DNA of 64,000 bases from Serratia silvae (GCF_023282985.1 NZ_JAGQDC010000003.1:372001-436000); one strand, 5' to 3'. Counted from the stretch's first letter, positions 19,308 to 29,390 are shown. Notes: a model not told the origin generated them from the letters alone. Program-made: numbers and translations.

Positions 19308-20732
19308 TCAGGGTTGGTAGCTACCGACGCCCAGCTCATCTTCCTTACGGGTACGTGCAATCACCGCTTGAGGGGATTGATGCACGCGCAGTTCCATCTG
19401 CTGTTCGGTGCGGATCAGGGTACCGCGCAGAGAATTGGTTAACACTTCAGTAATTTCGACGTCGACGAACTGGCCGATCAAATCTGGTGTGCCTTCAAAG
19501 TTGACCGTCCGATTGCATTCGGTGCGGCCAGAGAGTTCCATCAAGCTCTTGCGTGAGGTGCCCTCGACCAGAATACGCTGCACGGTGCCCAGCATACGGC
19601 GGCTGAACTGCATCACCTGCTGGTTGATCCGTTCTTGCAGCAGATACAGACGCTGTTTTTTCTCTTCTTCGCTGACGTCGTCAACCATGTCTGCCGCCGG
19701 AGTGCCGGGGCGCGAAGAGTAGATAAAGCTGAAGCTGGTGTCGAAATTCACCTGGGCAATCAGGTTCATGGTCTGTTCAAAGTCGGCCTGGGTTTCCCCT
19801 GGGAAACCGATAATGAAATCGGAGCTGAACTGGATATTGGGCCGTGCCTGACGCAGCTTACGGATAATCGCTTTGTATTCCAGCGCCGTGTGGGCACGTT
19901 TCATCATGGTCAGAATGCGATCTGAACCGCTTTGTACCGGCAGATGCAGGAAGCTGACCAGCTCGGGCGTATCTTCATACACCGCAATAATGTCGTCGCT
20001 GAACTCAATCGGGTGGCTGGTGGTGAAGCGGATACGATCGATCCCGTCGATAGAGGCCACCAGGCGCAGCAGTTCGGCAAATGAGCAGATGCCACCGTCA
20101 AAGGTTGCGCCACGATAGGCGTTGACGTTCTGGCCAAGCAGGTTCACTTCACGTACACCTTGGGCGGCCAACTGAGCGACTTCAAACAGGACATCATCGC
20201 TTGGGCGGCTGACTTCTTCACCGCGGGTGTAAGGTACTACGCAGAAAGTACAGTATTTGTTGCAGCCTTCCATAATCGAGACAAAGGCGGTTGGCCCATC
20301 GGCACGAGGTTCCGGCAGGCGGTCGAACTTTTCGATTTCCGGGAAGCTGATGTCCACGATTGGGCTATGCGAACCGCGCACATGGTTGATCATCTCCGGC
20401 AGGCGGTGCAATGTCTGCGGGCCAAAAACGATGTCAACGCAGGGCGCGCGCTGGCGCAGATGCTCTCCTTCCTGTGAAGCAACGCAGCCGCCGACGCCAA
20501 TAATCAGGTCAGGGTTGTTTTTTTTCAGCTGCTTCCAACGGCCCAGCAACGCGAAAACCTTTTCCTGCGCCTTCTCGCGGATCGAGCAGGTATTGAGCAG
20601 CAACACATCCGCTTCTTCAGCGTTTTCAGTCCACTCGAAGCCGTGTGTGCTTCCCAGTAAATCTGCCATTTTCGATGAGTCGTACTCATTCATCTGGCAG
20701 CCCCAGGTTTTGATATGTAGTTTTTTCGTCAT
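19308..20732 (-). CDS. miaB: tRNA-2-methylthio-N6-dimethylallyladenosine synthase
   Basis: Radical-SAM methylthiotransferase that adds the 2-methylthio group to i6A37 of tRNAs reading UNN codons. It has 474 residues, exactly as in E. coli. The N-terminal UPF0004 domain ([11 protein letters not shown]) holds one iron-sulfur cluster, the radical-SAM cluster is CxxxCxxC in [16 protein letters not shown], and a C-terminal TRAM domain ends the protein. Transcribed divergently from ubiF across about 180 bases. Confidence 0.98.
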   Translation of the reverse strand: MTKKLHIKTWGCQMNEYDSSKMADLLGSTHGFEWTENAEEADVLLLNTCSIREKAQEKVFALLGRWKQLKKNNPDLIIGVGGCVASQEGEHLRQRAPCVDIVFGPQTLHRLPEMINHVRGSHSPIVDISFPEIEKFDRLPEPRADGPTAFVSIMEGCNKYCTFCVVPYTRGEEVSRPSDDVLFEVAQLAAQGVREVNLLGQNVNAYRGATFDGGICSFAELLRLVASIDGIDRIRFTTSHPIEFSDDIIAVYEDTPELVSFLHLPVQSGSDRILTMMKRAHTALEYKAIIRKLRQARPNIQFSSDFIIGFPGETQADFEQTMNLIAQVNFDTSFSFIYSSRPGTPAADMVDDVSEEEKKQRLYLLQERINQQVMQFSRRMLGTVQRILVEGTSRKSLMELSGRTECNRTVNFEGTPDLIGQFVDVEITEVLTNSLRGTLIRTEQQMELRVHQSPQAVIARTRKEDELGVGSYQP

Positions 20733-20908
20733 TGACTTGCCATTACTCAGTGCGGAGAGAAAATTGCGTTACGCGCCATGCAGGAGGGTCATTGTAATCA
20801 TTTGGCGCGCTGGTGACCAGCGACGTGGCAGTAGCATGCGACCTGAAGCCAGATTAAAAATCCGGTACACTGAGCCAAGATGCCTAATTAACCAAAAGTA
20901 TAGCCAAA

Positions 20909-22090
20909 ATGAACACTTCTCAAAAACGCTTTGATGCCGTGGTGGTTGGCGGTGGGATGGTAGGAGCCGCCGCCGCGCTGGGGCTGGCTCGCGCCGGATT
21001 ATCGGTCGCTTTGTTAGAGCACGAGGCTCCCGATACGTTCGATCCCCAAAGCCCGCCTGACCTGCGGATCTCCGCTATTGGCTGCACCTCTGTTGGTTTG
21101 TTGAAGCAGCTTGATGCCTGGCCTGCGGTGTTGCAGATGAGATCGGCACCGTATCGCAGGCTGGAAACCTGGGAATGGGAGTCCTCTCGGGTGGCGTTTG
21201 ATGCGGCCACGCTGGGGCTGCCAGAGTTGGGTTTCATGGTCGAGAACCGTATTTTGCAGCTCGCCCTATGGCAGCAGTTGGCGCATTGCGAAAATTTAAC
21301 GCTGTACTGCCCCGCCAGGCTGCAGGCGATGCATCGAGTCGATGACCAATGGCAGGTGACGTTAAGCTCGTCAGAGACCCTACAGGCGCGTTTGGTGGTG
21401 GGTGCCGATGGTGCTCACTCACAGGTACGCAAACTGGCGGCGATTGGCACCAGCGGTTGGCAATACCGCCAGGCGTGTATGTTGATCACCGTGGAAACCG
21501 ACCAACCGCAGCAGGATGTGACCTGGCAGCAATTCCTCCCGTCTGGCCCACGCGCGTTCCTGCCGCTGTACGACCAGTGGGCAACGCTGGTGTGGTATGA
21601 CAGCCCGCAGCGTATTCGTCAGTTGCAGGCGTTACCTATGGCGCAACTCGAACAAGAGATTGCGGCAGCTTTCCCATCCCGCTTGGGCACGGTGAAGGCT
21701 CATGCCGCCGGATCTTTCCCACTGGTGCGCCGCCACGCGCAACGCTATGTGCAATCCGGGCTGGTGCTGCTCGGCGATGCTGCGCATACCATCAACCCGC
21801 TGGCCGGGCAGGGCGTGAACCTTGGCTATCGCGATGTGGATGCGTTACTGGAGATCGTGGGCGACGCCCGTGAGCAGGGAGAGGATTGGGCGAGTGAAGA
21901 GGTGCTGATGCGCTATCAGCGCCGTCGTCGCACCGATAACCTGCTGATGCAAAGCGGCATGGATCTGTTCTATACCGCTTTCAGCAATAACCTGGCTCCG
22001 CTGGGCGTAGCGCGCAATCTGGCACTGATGGTGGCGGAAAGGGCGGGCAAGCTGAAAGAGCGGGCGCTGAAGTATGCTTTAGGTCTGTGA
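20909..22090 (+). CDS. ubiF: 3-demethoxyubiquinol 3-hydroxylase
   Basis: FAD-dependent monooxygenase that hydroxylates C6 of the ubiquinone ring (the penultimate hydroxylation), 393 residues (E. coli 391). The FAD-binding Rossmann motif is VVGGGMVGAAAALGLA, and the second FAD motif GDAAHTINPLAGQGVNLGYRD. Divergent from miaB; a TACACT hexamer about 30 bases upstream of the start may be the -10. The tRNA operon converges on it from downstream. Confidence 0.96.
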   Translation: MNTSQKRFDAVVVGGGMVGAAAALGLARAGLSVALLEHEAPDTFDPQSPPDLRISAIGCTSVGLLKQLDAWPAVLQMRSAPYRRLETWEWESSRVAFDAATLGLPELGFMVENRILQLALWQQLAHCENLTLYCPARLQAMHRVDDQWQVTLSSSETLQARLVVGADGAHSQVRKLAAIGTSGWQYRQACMLITVETDQPQQDVTWQQFLPSGPRAFLPLYDQWATLVWYDSPQRIRQLQALPMAQLEQEIAAAFPSRLGTVKAHAAGSFPLVRRHAQRYVQSGLVLLGDAAHTINPLAGQGVNLGYRDVDALLEIVGDAREQGEDWASEEVLMRYQRRRRTDNLLMQSGMDLFYTAFSNNLAPLGVARNLALMVAERAGKLKERALKYALGL

Positions 22091-22147
22091 TGACATGGGG
22101 CGCCGCATGTTGCGCCCATTAATCCAAACGCAGAAACTCAGAAAAGC

Positions 22148-22173
22148 AAAAAGCCCGCCGAAGCGAGCTTTTC
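22148..22173. terminator. Terminator of the tRNA operon, likely bidirectional
   Basis: On the minus strand AGCTCGC-TTCG-GCGGGCT is followed by TTTTT, just past the last tRNA. On the plus strand the same hairpin, followed by TTTTC, can end ubiF transcripts. Confidence 0.8.
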
Positions 22174-22179
22174 TAAATT

Positions 22180-22254
22180 TGGCTGGGGTGCCAGGATTCG
22201 AACCTGGGTATGCTGGTATCAGAAACCAGAGCCTTACCGCTTGGCGACACCCCA
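22180..22254 (-). tRNA. tRNA-Gln (CUG)
   Basis: 75 bases including an encoded CCA. The anticodon loop reads TTCTGAT, giving anticodon CUG for the CAG codon. T-arm GGTTCGAATCC is standard. Last gene of an eight-tRNA operon; corresponds to glnV/glnX of E. coli, of which only one copy is present here. Confidence 0.97.
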
Positions 22255-22272
22255 ATTGTAAAGCAGAAAGCA

Positions 22273-22349
22273 TGGTGGCTACGACGGGATTTGAACCTGT
22301 GACCCCATCATTATGAGTGATGTGCTCTAACCAGCTGAGCTACGTAGCC
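22273..22349 (-). tRNA. tRNA-Met (elongator, CAU)
   Basis: 77 bases with encoded CCA, starting GGCTACG. The anticodon loop has CTCATAA. Its T-loop reads TTCAAAT, one base different from the second Met copy at 22926-23002. Position corresponds to metU. Confidence 0.97.
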
Positions 22350-22378
22350 ATTTTATGTTGCTGGTTAACGGTGTTGTA

Positions 22379-22453
22379 TGGCTGGGGTACCTGGATTCGA
22401 ACCAGGGAATGCTGGTATCAAAAACCAGTGCCTTACCGCTTGGCGATACCCCA
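22379..22453 (-). tRNA. tRNA-Gln (UUG), copy 1
   Basis: 75 bases with encoded CCA; anticodon loop TTTTGAT gives UUG. Identical in sequence to the three following Gln(UUG) genes, but the spacer beside it differs from the other two spacers. Confidence 0.97.
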
Positions 22454-22495
22454 ATAACACAATTAACTTTTTTACTGCGCCCCATCCTGAAAAGA

Positions 22496-22570
22496 TGGCT
22501 GGGGTACCTGGATTCGAACCAGGGAATGCTGGTATCAAAAACCAGTGCCTTACCGCTTGGCGATACCCCA
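22496..22570 (-). tRNA. tRNA-Gln (UUG), copy 2
   Basis: 75 bases, same sequence as copy 1. It begins an exact 116-base repeat period with copies 3 and 4. Confidence 0.97.
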
Positions 22571-22611
22571 ATAGCATAATCAACTTTTTTACAGCGTTCC
22601 ATCTGAGAAGA

Positions 22612-22686
22612 TGGCTGGGGTACCTGGATTCGAACCAGGGAATGCTGGTATCAAAAACCAGTGCCTTACCGCTTGGCGATACCCCA
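22612..22686 (-). tRNA. tRNA-Gln (UUG), copy 3
   Basis: 75 bases, identical to copies 1, 2 and 4. The 41-base spacers on both sides of it are identical to each other, showing recent tandem duplication. Confidence 0.97.
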
Positions 22687-22727
22687 ATAGCATAATCAAC
22701 TTTTTTACAGCGTTCCATCTGAGAAGA

Positions 22728-22802
22728 TGGCTGGGGTACCTGGATTCGAACCAGGGAATGCTGGTATCAAAAACCAGTGCCTTACCGCTTGGCGATACCC
22801 CA
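22728..22802 (-). tRNA. tRNA-Gln (UUG), copy 4
   Basis: 75 bases, identical to the other Gln(UUG) genes, directly after tRNA-Leu in the operon. Confidence 0.97.
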
Positions 22803-22831
22803 CCTGCTGTATGCGCGACGATGAAAGAAAA

Positions 22832-22916
22832 TGGTGCGGGAGGCGAGACTTGAACTCGCACACCTTGCGGCGCTAGAACCTAAATCTAGTGCGTCTACCA
22901 ATTTCGCCACTCCCGC
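22832..22916 (-). tRNA. leuW: tRNA-Leu (UAG)
   Basis: 85 bases with a long variable arm and encoded CCA, beginning GCGGGAGTGGCG. The anticodon loop reads ATTTAGG, giving UAG. Matches E. coli leuW in place and sequence type. Confidence 0.97.
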
Positions 22917-22925
22917 AAAAAAGAT

Positions 22926-23002
22926 TGGTGGCTACGACGGGATTCGAACCTGTGACCCCATCATTATGAGTGATGTGCTCTAACCAACTGAGCTACGTAG
23001 CC
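22926..23002 (-). tRNA. metT: tRNA-Met (elongator, CAU), first gene of the operon
   Basis: 77 bases with encoded CCA; anticodon CAU in a CTCATAA loop. First gene after the promoter, as metT in E. coli. Confidence 0.97.
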
Positions 23003-23040
23003 ATCTTTTTCGCTCAACCTTCATCGGCGTTGCGGGGCGC

Positions 23041-23069
23041 ATTATGCGTATATGGCCGATTTGCGTCAA
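23041..23069 (-). promoter_or_regulatory. Promoter of the tRNA operon
   Basis: TTGACG (23064-23069) and CATAAT (23041-23046) are exactly 17 bases apart, followed by a GC-rich discriminator (GCGCCCCGC). That discriminator is the hallmark of stringently controlled stable-RNA promoters. Confidence 0.85.
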
Positions 23070-23174
23070 CTAGTTTTTTCCCGAAAAAGCGACTGGGCGG
23101 CTTGTTTGTCTGGGTTGTGAACAGTATGGTGATAAAAGCGGCAGTTCGGAGGGTTAACGGTTGAAAACATCCAC

Positions 23175-23198
23175 AAAAAAGCGGGCCATCAGGCCCGC
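23175..23198 (-). terminator. Terminator of asnB
   Basis: GCGGGCC-TGAT-GGCCCGC followed by TTTTTT on the minus strand, 20 bases after the asnB stop. Textbook rho-independent terminator. Confidence 0.92.
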
Positions 23199-23218
23199 CG
23201 AAGGTAAGTGGTGACGGT

Positions 23219-24883
23219 TTACTTATAGGCTGACTGGTGCACGCCTACGGCGCGGCCTGATGGGTCGTCCATCTTTTTGAAGGATTCGTCCCATTCAATG
23301 GCTTTTGCCGATGAGCAGGCTACGGAAGGGCCGCCAGGGACACATTCCGCCGCGCTCGGCAGTGGGAACAGCTCTTCGAAAATCTCGCGGTACAGGTAGC
23401 CTTCTTTGCTGTTTGGCGTGTTGTACGGGAAGCGGAAACGTGCGGTTTCAAGCTGTTGATCGCTAATCTGCTTGGCAGCGACTTCTTTTAGCGTATCGAT
23501 CCAGCTGTAGCCGACACCGTCGGAGAACTGTTCTTTCTGGCGCCAGGCCACGCTAGCTGGCAGATAAGACTCGAAGCATTGGCGAATAATGTGCTTCTCC
23601 ATCTTGCCGTTGCCACACATTTTATCCTGCGGGTTGATGCGCATCGCCACGTCCAGGAAGTTTTTATCCAGGAACGGCACGCGAGCTTCTACCCCCCAGG
23701 CAGACATCGCTTTGTTGGCACGAGCGCAGTCGTACATATGCAGCGCCAGCAGTTTACGCACGGTTTCCTCGTGGAATTCTTTGGCATTTGGCGCCTTATG
23801 GAAGTACAGGTAGCCGCCGAACACCTCATCCGCCCCTTCGCCAGACAGCACCATCTTGATGCCCATCGCTTTAATCTTGCGTGACATCAGATACATTGGC
23901 GTGGAGGCGCGGATGGTGGTGACGTCGTAAGTTTCGATGTGGTAGATCACATCGCGGATGGCATCCAGGCCTTCCTGCACCGTGAAGTGGATTTCATGAT
24001 GGACGGTGCCAAGGTGGTTAGCGACCTCTTGAGCAGCACGCAGATCCGGGGAACCTTCCAGCCCGACGGCGAAGGAGTGCAGCTGCGGCCACCAGGCTTC
24101 ACTGCGCTCATCATCTTCTACCCGGCGTGCAGCATATTTTTTGGTGATGGCAGAGATCACCGAGGAATCCAGCCCGCCGGAGAGCAACACGCCGTACGGC
24201 ACGTCGGACATCAGGTGGCTTTTTACCGACTCTTCCAGCGCGTTGCGCAGGGCGTTGGCATCGGTGACGTTGTCTTTGACGTTGTCATAGTCGAACCAGT
24301 CACGCTGGTAGTATTCGCGGATTTCACCGTCCTGGCTCCACAGGTAGCTGCCCGCCGGGAATTCCTTAATGCTACGGCAGACCGGCACCAGCGCCTTCAT
24401 CTCAGAAGCGACATACAGGTTGCCGTGCTCATCGTGCCCCATATACAGCGGGATGATGCCGAGGTGGTCGCGGCCAATCAGGTAAGCGTCTTTTTCAGTG
24501 TCGTATAGGGCAAAGGCGAACATGCCTTGCAGATCGTCCAGGAAGTTCGGGCCTTTTTCCTGATACAGCGCCAGGATCACTTCGCAGTCGGAGCCGGTCT
24601 GAAATTGATAGTGCTCACCCAACTGCTGACGCAGGGCCTGATGGTTATAAATTTCACCGTTAACCGCCAATACGTGGGTATGCGCAGCGTTGTACAGCGG
24701 TTGGGCACCGTTATTTACGTCAACAATCGACAGGCGCTCGTGAACCAGAATGGCTTTATCGCTGGCGTAGACGCCGGACCAGTCAGGGCCGCGATGGCGC
24801 ATCAGGCGCGACAATTCCAACGCTCTTTTACGCAATTCAACCGGATCGGACTTCAGATCGAGCACACCGAAAATAGAACACAT
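23219..24883 (-). CDS. asnB: Asparagine synthetase B (glutamine-hydrolysing)
   Basis: Makes asparagine from aspartate, ATP and glutamine. It has 554 residues as in E. coli. The N-terminal glutaminase domain starts with the catalytic Cys right after Met (MCSIFGVLDL). The synthetase domain has the pyrophosphate loop LLSGGLDSSVISA. The region upstream (24884-25233) is AT-rich; TTGACT with TACATC 18 bases on is a possible promoter about 40 bases before the start. It is followed by a strong terminator and the tRNA operon. Confidence 0.97.
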   Translation of the reverse strand: MCSIFGVLDLKSDPVELRKRALELSRLMRHRGPDWSGVYASDKAILVHERLSIVDVNNGAQPLYNAAHTHVLAVNGEIYNHQALRQQLGEHYQFQTGSDCEVILALYQEKGPNFLDDLQGMFAFALYDTEKDAYLIGRDHLGIIPLYMGHDEHGNLYVASEMKALVPVCRSIKEFPAGSYLWSQDGEIREYYQRDWFDYDNVKDNVTDANALRNALEESVKSHLMSDVPYGVLLSGGLDSSVISAITKKYAARRVEDDERSEAWWPQLHSFAVGLEGSPDLRAAQEVANHLGTVHHEIHFTVQEGLDAIRDVIYHIETYDVTTIRASTPMYLMSRKIKAMGIKMVLSGEGADEVFGGYLYFHKAPNAKEFHEETVRKLLALHMYDCARANKAMSAWGVEARVPFLDKNFLDVAMRINPQDKMCGNGKMEKHIIRQCFESYLPASVAWRQKEQFSDGVGYSWIDTLKEVAAKQISDQQLETARFRFPYNTPNSKEGYLYREIFEELFPLPSAAECVPGGPSVACSSAKAIEWDESFKKMDDPSGRAVGVHQSAYK

Positions 24884-25170
24884 ACAAACTCTCCTAACGA
24901 CATTTTATGGCGGTGATGTGATGTACAGCGCGCCTGCATGTAAAGTCAACGGTGCGGCTTTGCTGCCTTCTGATAATGAAAATGCGTCAAAAGCTGAGGT
25001 GTATGCAAGCGATTTAACGTTACGCTGAAAAATAGTCTTGAGGTGTGGTGTTAAAATTAATGGATATTCATTTTTATGCGGTAAAAATTATCGAATATAT
25101 AATTTATAGCCGAGTAAGGAAGGTGTGGGCAAAATTTTAAGGTGTTCTTTGGTGATTCGGTGTTCGGTGT

Positions 25171-25220
25171 TTCCCTCACTCCGACCCTCAGCCCTGTGGG
25201 AGAGGGTTAGGGTGAGGGGC
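25171..25220. repeat. REP-like palindrome between asnB and nagD
   Basis: CCCTCACTCCGACCCTC pairs with GAGGGTTAGGGTGAGGG around a short centre. Same family as the units at 9750 and 9911. It sits 14 bases after the nagD stop and may serve as the 3' end of the nag transcript. The rest of 24884-25170 holds no gene I can support. Confidence 0.6.
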
Positions 25221-25233
25221 TATTGCTTACGGC

Positions 25234-25986
25234 TTAAAAAATGGTGATATCCGCCACGGAAGGGAAGATATAGCTCGGGCGGAACGGCATGGCTTCAACA
25301 TCGTTCAGCGTCGAGACGCCAGACAGCACCAGCACGGTTTCAAGCCCGGCCTGGAAACCAGCCAGGATATCGGTGCGCAGGTTATCCCCGACAATGACCG
25401 TCTCTTCCGAATGTGCCTGCATCTTGTTCAGCGCCGCGCGGATGATCCACGGGCTAGGCTTGCCAACATAAAACGGCTTACGACCGGTGATCTTCTCGAT
25501 TGGTGCACACAGTGCTCCACAGGCCGGGGTAAAGCCGTGGCCGTGGGTATCCGGGTTGGTGGCGATAAACCGAGCCCCGTTGTTCACGAAGAAGGCCGCT
25601 TTATGCATCATGTCCCAGTTGTACGAACGGGTCTCACCCACGATCACGAAATCCGGGTTGATATCGGTGATGGTAAAGCCGGCTTTGTAGAGTTCGTGGA
25701 TCAGTGCGCCTTCGCCTACTACATAGGCTTTTTTACCTTCCTGACGGCGCAGGAAATCGGCTGTTGCCATGGCTGAGGTATAAAACGCGCTTTCTGGCAC
25801 GTCCAGACCTGCGGCGGCAAAGCGGTTGGCCAGATCCTGGGCGGTTTGCGAAGGGTAGTTGGTTAGCACCACCAACGGCATCCCTTGTTCCTGAATACGG
25901 GCCAGGAACAGATCGGCACCCGGGATCGGAGTATTGTCATGCAGCAGCACGCCGTCGATGTCACATATCACGTTTTTGATAGTCAT
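25234..25986 (-). CDS. nagD: HAD-family nucleotide phosphatase NagD
   Basis: Phosphatase with preference for UMP and GMP, last gene of nagBACD. The ATG at 25986 gives 250 residues as in E. coli and the family start MTIKNVICDIDGVLL; the frame is open five codons further. HAD motif I is DIDGV, motif IV GDNLRTDI. Its role in amino-sugar use is indirect. Confidence 0.96.
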   Translation of the reverse strand: MTIKNVICDIDGVLLHDNTPIPGADLFLARIQEQGMPLVVLTNYPSQTAQDLANRFAAAGLDVPESAFYTSAMATADFLRRQEGKKAYVVGEGALIHELYKAGFTITDINPDFVIVGETRSYNWDMMHKAAFFVNNGARFIATNPDTHGHGFTPACGALCAPIEKITGRKPFYVGKPSPWIIRAALNKMQAHSEETVIVGDNLRTDILAGFQAGLETVLVLSGVSTLNDVEAMPFRPSYIFPSVADITIF

Positions 25987-26053
25987 TGTTGCTGGTCTCA
26001 TGATGAACGGCAGGGCAAAAAAGCCAGAAGTGCATCCCTGCCAAACAGGCAGT

Positions 26054-27274
26054 TTAACTTTCTAGCAGCCGTTGGAGAAGTACACCGTTGAGCATTGCCC
26101 GTTTAGCCAAGGCAAAAGCACCAATCGCTGAACGATGGTTGAGTTCGGAAGTAACGACCGGCAGGTTTCTGCGAAAATCCGTCAGCACCTGGGTGTTGAT
26201 GCAGCTTTGGATGGCGGGTAACAGCACTTTATCCGCTTCGGTGATTTCACCGGCGATCACCACTTTTTGCGGGTTGAACAGGTTGATGGCGATGGCTACC
26301 GCTTTGCCCAGATAGCGGCCAACGTGTTCGATCACTTCGCTGGCCAGCAAATCTCCGCGATTGGCGGCTTTGCAGATGGCGGCAATGCTACAGTCCTCCA
26401 GCGTCATTTTGCTTGGGTAGCCCTGAGTCAGCAGGTGACGTACGCGCTGTTCGATAGCGGCGTTGGCCGCCACGGTTTCCAGGCAACCGAAGTTACCGCA
26501 GTGGCAGCGCTCGCCGAGGGGATCGATTTGAATATGGCCAATCTCCCCCACGTTGCCGTTATTGCCAAGGAAAATTTGGCCGTTGACGATGATCCCGGCG
26601 CCGGTACCCCGGTGCAGGCGCACCAGAATGGAGTCTTCACAATCCCGGGTAGCCCCGAAGTAGTGCTCCGCCAAGGCCAGGCTGCGGATATCGTGGCCGA
26701 CAAAACTGGTGACGTTGAAGCGTTGCTGAAGATGATCGACCAACGCCCAGTTATCGACGCTGATGTGCGGCATATAGCGCACCACGCCTAAAGCCGGATC
26801 GACCAGACCAGGCAGGATCACGGCAATGGCGATCAGTTCGCGCAGTTTGCGCTGGTAACTTTCGATAAACTGCGTAATGGCGTTGAACAGTGCGTTTTCC
26901 AGTGTCTCCTGGGTGCGCTCCGGCAGAGGGTAGTGCTCCTCTCCGAGCGACTTACCACCCATATCGTACAGGGTGATGGTGGCATCGTGACGGCCCAGGC
27001 GGACGGCAACGGTGTGGAAATTGCGGGTTTCACTGACAATGGAAATGGCACGGCGACCCCCGGTGGAGGCTTGCTGATCGACCTCTTTGATCAGCCCGCG
27101 CTCCAACAGTTGGCGAGTAATTTTAGTGACGCTGGCGGGGGCAAGCTGGCTGAGTTCGGCAATCTGAATGCGCGAAATCGGACCTTGCTGGTCGATCAGG
27201 CGATACACTGCTGCGCCGTTAAGTTGCTTAACTAAATCAACATTCCCTATTTGTGCTTGTCCGCCAGTGCTCAT
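26054..27274 (-). CDS. nagC: N-acetylglucosamine repressor NagC
   Basis: ROK-family regulator that represses nag and chitin genes until GlcNAc-6-phosphate binds. It has 406 residues from the ATG at 27274 (a TTG precedes it). The N-terminal helix-turn-helix (ISRIQIAELSQLAPASVTKITRQL) contacts DNA; the C-terminal sugar-kinase-like domain has the zinc site CHCGNFGC. NagC-type boxes are visible at nagE/nagB and twice upstream of chiP in this window. Confidence 0.97.
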   Translation of the reverse strand: MSTGGQAQIGNVDLVKQLNGAAVYRLIDQQGPISRIQIAELSQLAPASVTKITRQLLERGLIKEVDQQASTGGRRAISIVSETRNFHTVAVRLGRHDATITLYDMGGKSLGEEHYPLPERTQETLENALFNAITQFIESYQRKLRELIAIAVILPGLVDPALGVVRYMPHISVDNWALVDHLQQRFNVTSFVGHDIRSLALAEHYFGATRDCEDSILVRLHRGTGAGIIVNGQIFLGNNGNVGEIGHIQIDPLGERCHCGNFGCLETVAANAAIEQRVRHLLTQGYPSKMTLEDCSIAAICKAANRGDLLASEVIEHVGRYLGKAVAIAINLFNPQKVVIAGEITEADKVLLPAIQSCINTQVLTDFRRNLPVVTSELNHRSAIGAFALAKRAMLNGVLLQRLLES

Positions 27275-27300
27275 CAATCATTCTACTCGCTGTTCATGGA

Positions 27301-28440
27301 TTAAACCTCGTTGCCGTTAACGAGGGTCTTGGTGATTTGGTAATCACGGGTAAAGGCGGTCAGGTTGGCGACCTTGCCGGCTTCGATGGTGCCTAAACGC
27401 TGTTCGACACCGATAGCGCGAGCCGGGTAGAGCGTTGCCATACGCAGTGCTTCGTCCAGCGCGATACCGACATGCTCTACGCTGTTTTGCACCGCTTCAA
27501 TCATGGTTAGTGCGGAGCCGCTCAGGGTGCCGTTTTCGTCAACGCACAGGCCGTCACGATAATATATGGTTTTACCCGCGAAAATAAACTGGTCGATATC
27601 CGCGCCCGCTGGTGCGGTAGCATCGGTAACCAGAACCAATTTATCACCTTTTATCCGCTTGGCGTTACGGATACTCGCCCAGGCCACGTGATGCCCATCG
27701 GCAATGATGCCGGTATACACTTCTGGCGTGTCGAAGATTGCGCCCATCAGGCCCGGTTCGCGGCCACTGATGTACGGCATGGCATTGTACAGATGAGTGG
27801 CGAAGGTAACGCCTGCGGCGAAACCCACGCGTGCCTGATCGTAAGTGGCGTTGGAGTGGCCTGCGGACACTACGATACCGGCGTCGCTCAGCTGTTTGAT
27901 AAAGTGTGGTTCCACCATTTCTGGCGCCAGGGTCACTTTGCTGATCACGTCGGCATTGGCACACAGGTAGTCGATCATCTCGCTGGTAGGCTTGCGGATA
28001 AACGCCGGGTTGTGGGTGCCTTTCTTCTCCAGGCTCAGGTACGGCCCTTCCAGATGCAGGCCAAGGGCCTGATTGGGATGGTTCTTCAGATAAGCGCGCA
28101 TCACGTTGATGCCGTGCTTCATATAATCGTCGCTACAGGTGATCAGCGTTGGTAGATAGCTGGTACAGCCGGATTTCTCGTTGGCGCGCTGCATGATTTC
28201 CAGCGTGGTTTCCGAGATGGCTTCCAGCGAGTCGTTAAATTGCACGCCGCCGCAGCCGTTAAGCTGCACGTCGATAAAACCGGGGGCTAGGATGGCGCCA
28301 CCCAGATCGCGCGTTTCGATGCCTGCTGGCAGCTCGGCCAGTGGGCAGACTCGTTCAATCAGGCCATCAGCAATCACTACCGCATGGTCATCAAGCACGT
28401 CGTGGCCGGTAAAAATCCGGCATTGGGTTAAAGCGAACAT
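27301..28440 (-). CDS. nagA: N-acetylglucosamine-6-phosphate deacetylase
   Basis: Removes acetate from GlcNAc-6-P and thereby also the NagC inducer. It has 379 residues (E. coli 382). The amidohydrolase barrel shows [20 protein letters not shown] and [10 protein letters not shown], including metal and catalytic Asp positions. It lies 18 bases after nagB and 26 before nagC. Confidence 0.97.
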   Translation of the reverse strand: MFALTQCRIFTGHDVLDDHAVVIADGLIERVCPLAELPAGIETRDLGGAILAPGFIDVQLNGCGGVQFNDSLEAISETTLEIMQRANEKSGCTSYLPTLITCSDDYMKHGINVMRAYLKNHPNQALGLHLEGPYLSLEKKGTHNPAFIRKPTSEMIDYLCANADVISKVTLAPEMVEPHFIKQLSDAGIVVSAGHSNATYDQARVGFAAGVTFATHLYNAMPYISGREPGLMGAIFDTPEVYTGIIADGHHVAWASIRNAKRIKGDKLVLVTDATAPAGADIDQFIFAGKTIYYRDGLCVDENGTLSGSALTMIEAVQNSVEHVGIALDEALRMATLYPARAIGVEQRLGTIEAGKVANLTAFTRDYQITKTLVNGNEV

Positions 28441-28458
28441 GTAGCCCCCTGCAAAAAA

Positions 28459-29259
28459 TTAAAGACTATTAACGCTTTCCGCTTCCAACTCGCGGAAATA
28501 CTTAACGGTTTTCACCTTCAGCTCCATGGTGGATGGTTCGTCACAAACCACCACGGCTTTGGCATGCAGCTGCAGGCAGCTAATGGTCCACAGATGGTTG
28601 ATGCTGCCTTCCACTGCGGCTTCCAGCGCTTGCGCCTTGCCACGACCGGTGACCAGGATCATCACTTCTTCCGCATCCAGCAGGGTACCCACGCCGACGG
28701 TCAAGGCATATTTTGGCACCTGGCTTACATCACCGTCGAAGAAGCGGGAGTTGGCGATGCGGGTTTCTTCGGTCAGCGTTTTGATACGGGTGCGTGAAGC
28801 CAGGGAAGACGCTGGTTCGTTGAACGCAATGTGGCCATCGAAGCCTACGCCGCCCATGAACAGGTGAACTTTGCCGTAGGCTTTCATCTTGGCTTCGTAC
28901 TGACGGCACTCTTCGTCAACGTCTGGTGCGTTGCCGTTCAGCAGGTTGATATTTTCACGTGGGATATCAACGTGGTCGAAGAAGTTACGGTACATGAAAG
29001 TGTGGTAGCTTTCCGGGTGTTCCTGCGGCAGGCCAACATATTCATCCATGTTGAAGGTGACGACGTGCTTGAAGCTGACTTCACCAGCTTTGTGCATCGC
29101 GATCAGGTGTTTGTAAGCTTCCAGCGGGGTGCCACCGGTTGGCAGGCCAAGGACGAACGGGCGATCTGCGGTCGGTTTGAAGGCGTTGATACGCTGAACG
29201 ATATGGCGTGCGGCCCATTTGCCGACTTGGGTTGTGTCTTGTAGTGGGATAAGTCTCAT
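28459..29259 (-). CDS. nagB: Glucosamine-6-phosphate deaminase
   Basis: Converts GlcN-6-P to fructose-6-P and ammonia; allosteric hexamer in the family. It has 266 residues as in E. coli. The active-site segments [10 protein letters not shown] and [14 protein letters not shown] are intact. First gene of nagBACD, divergent from nagE across 336 bases that hold NagC and CRP sites. Confidence 0.97.
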   Translation of the reverse strand: MRLIPLQDTTQVGKWAARHIVQRINAFKPTADRPFVLGLPTGGTPLEAYKHLIAMHKAGEVSFKHVVTFNMDEYVGLPQEHPESYHTFMYRNFFDHVDIPRENINLLNGNAPDVDEECRQYEAKMKAYGKVHLFMGGVGFDGHIAFNEPASSLASRTRIKTLTEETRIANSRFFDGDVSQVPKYALTVGVGTLLDAEEVMILVTGRGKAQALEAAVEGSINHLWTISCLQLHAKAVVVCDEPSTMELKVKTVKYFRELEAESVNSL

Positions 29260-29368
29260 CGTACACCTCTAGGTAGAATAAACTGTGGCTATACTGGTAC
29301 GGGCAACAACCGTAGCTTAAAGCGTAACTCAGCTTTGTGAAGCGGGTATTCGAGATTACTGTCCGTTG

Positions 29369-29390
29369 ATTTTTTGAATGATAAAATAAG
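29369..29390. promoter_or_regulatory. Possible NagC box on the nagB side
   Basis: TTTTTGAATGATAAAATAAG has the TTTT...AAAATAA dyad character of NagC operators but lacks the CG-rich centre. It would pair with the better box at 29463 to loop the nagE-nagB region, as in E. coli. Confidence 0.4.

Noticed and set aside
22095-22861. Several open frames on both strands in the tRNA region, with repeated PGSNPGT/GVPGFEPG motifs
   Set aside because: They are translations of the tRNA genes themselves; the repeated peptides come from the tandem tRNA-Gln copies.
22180-23002. Prophage or island integration at the tRNA cluster
   Set aside because: No integrase, no attachment-site duplication and conserved genes on both sides; only the tRNA copy number varies.
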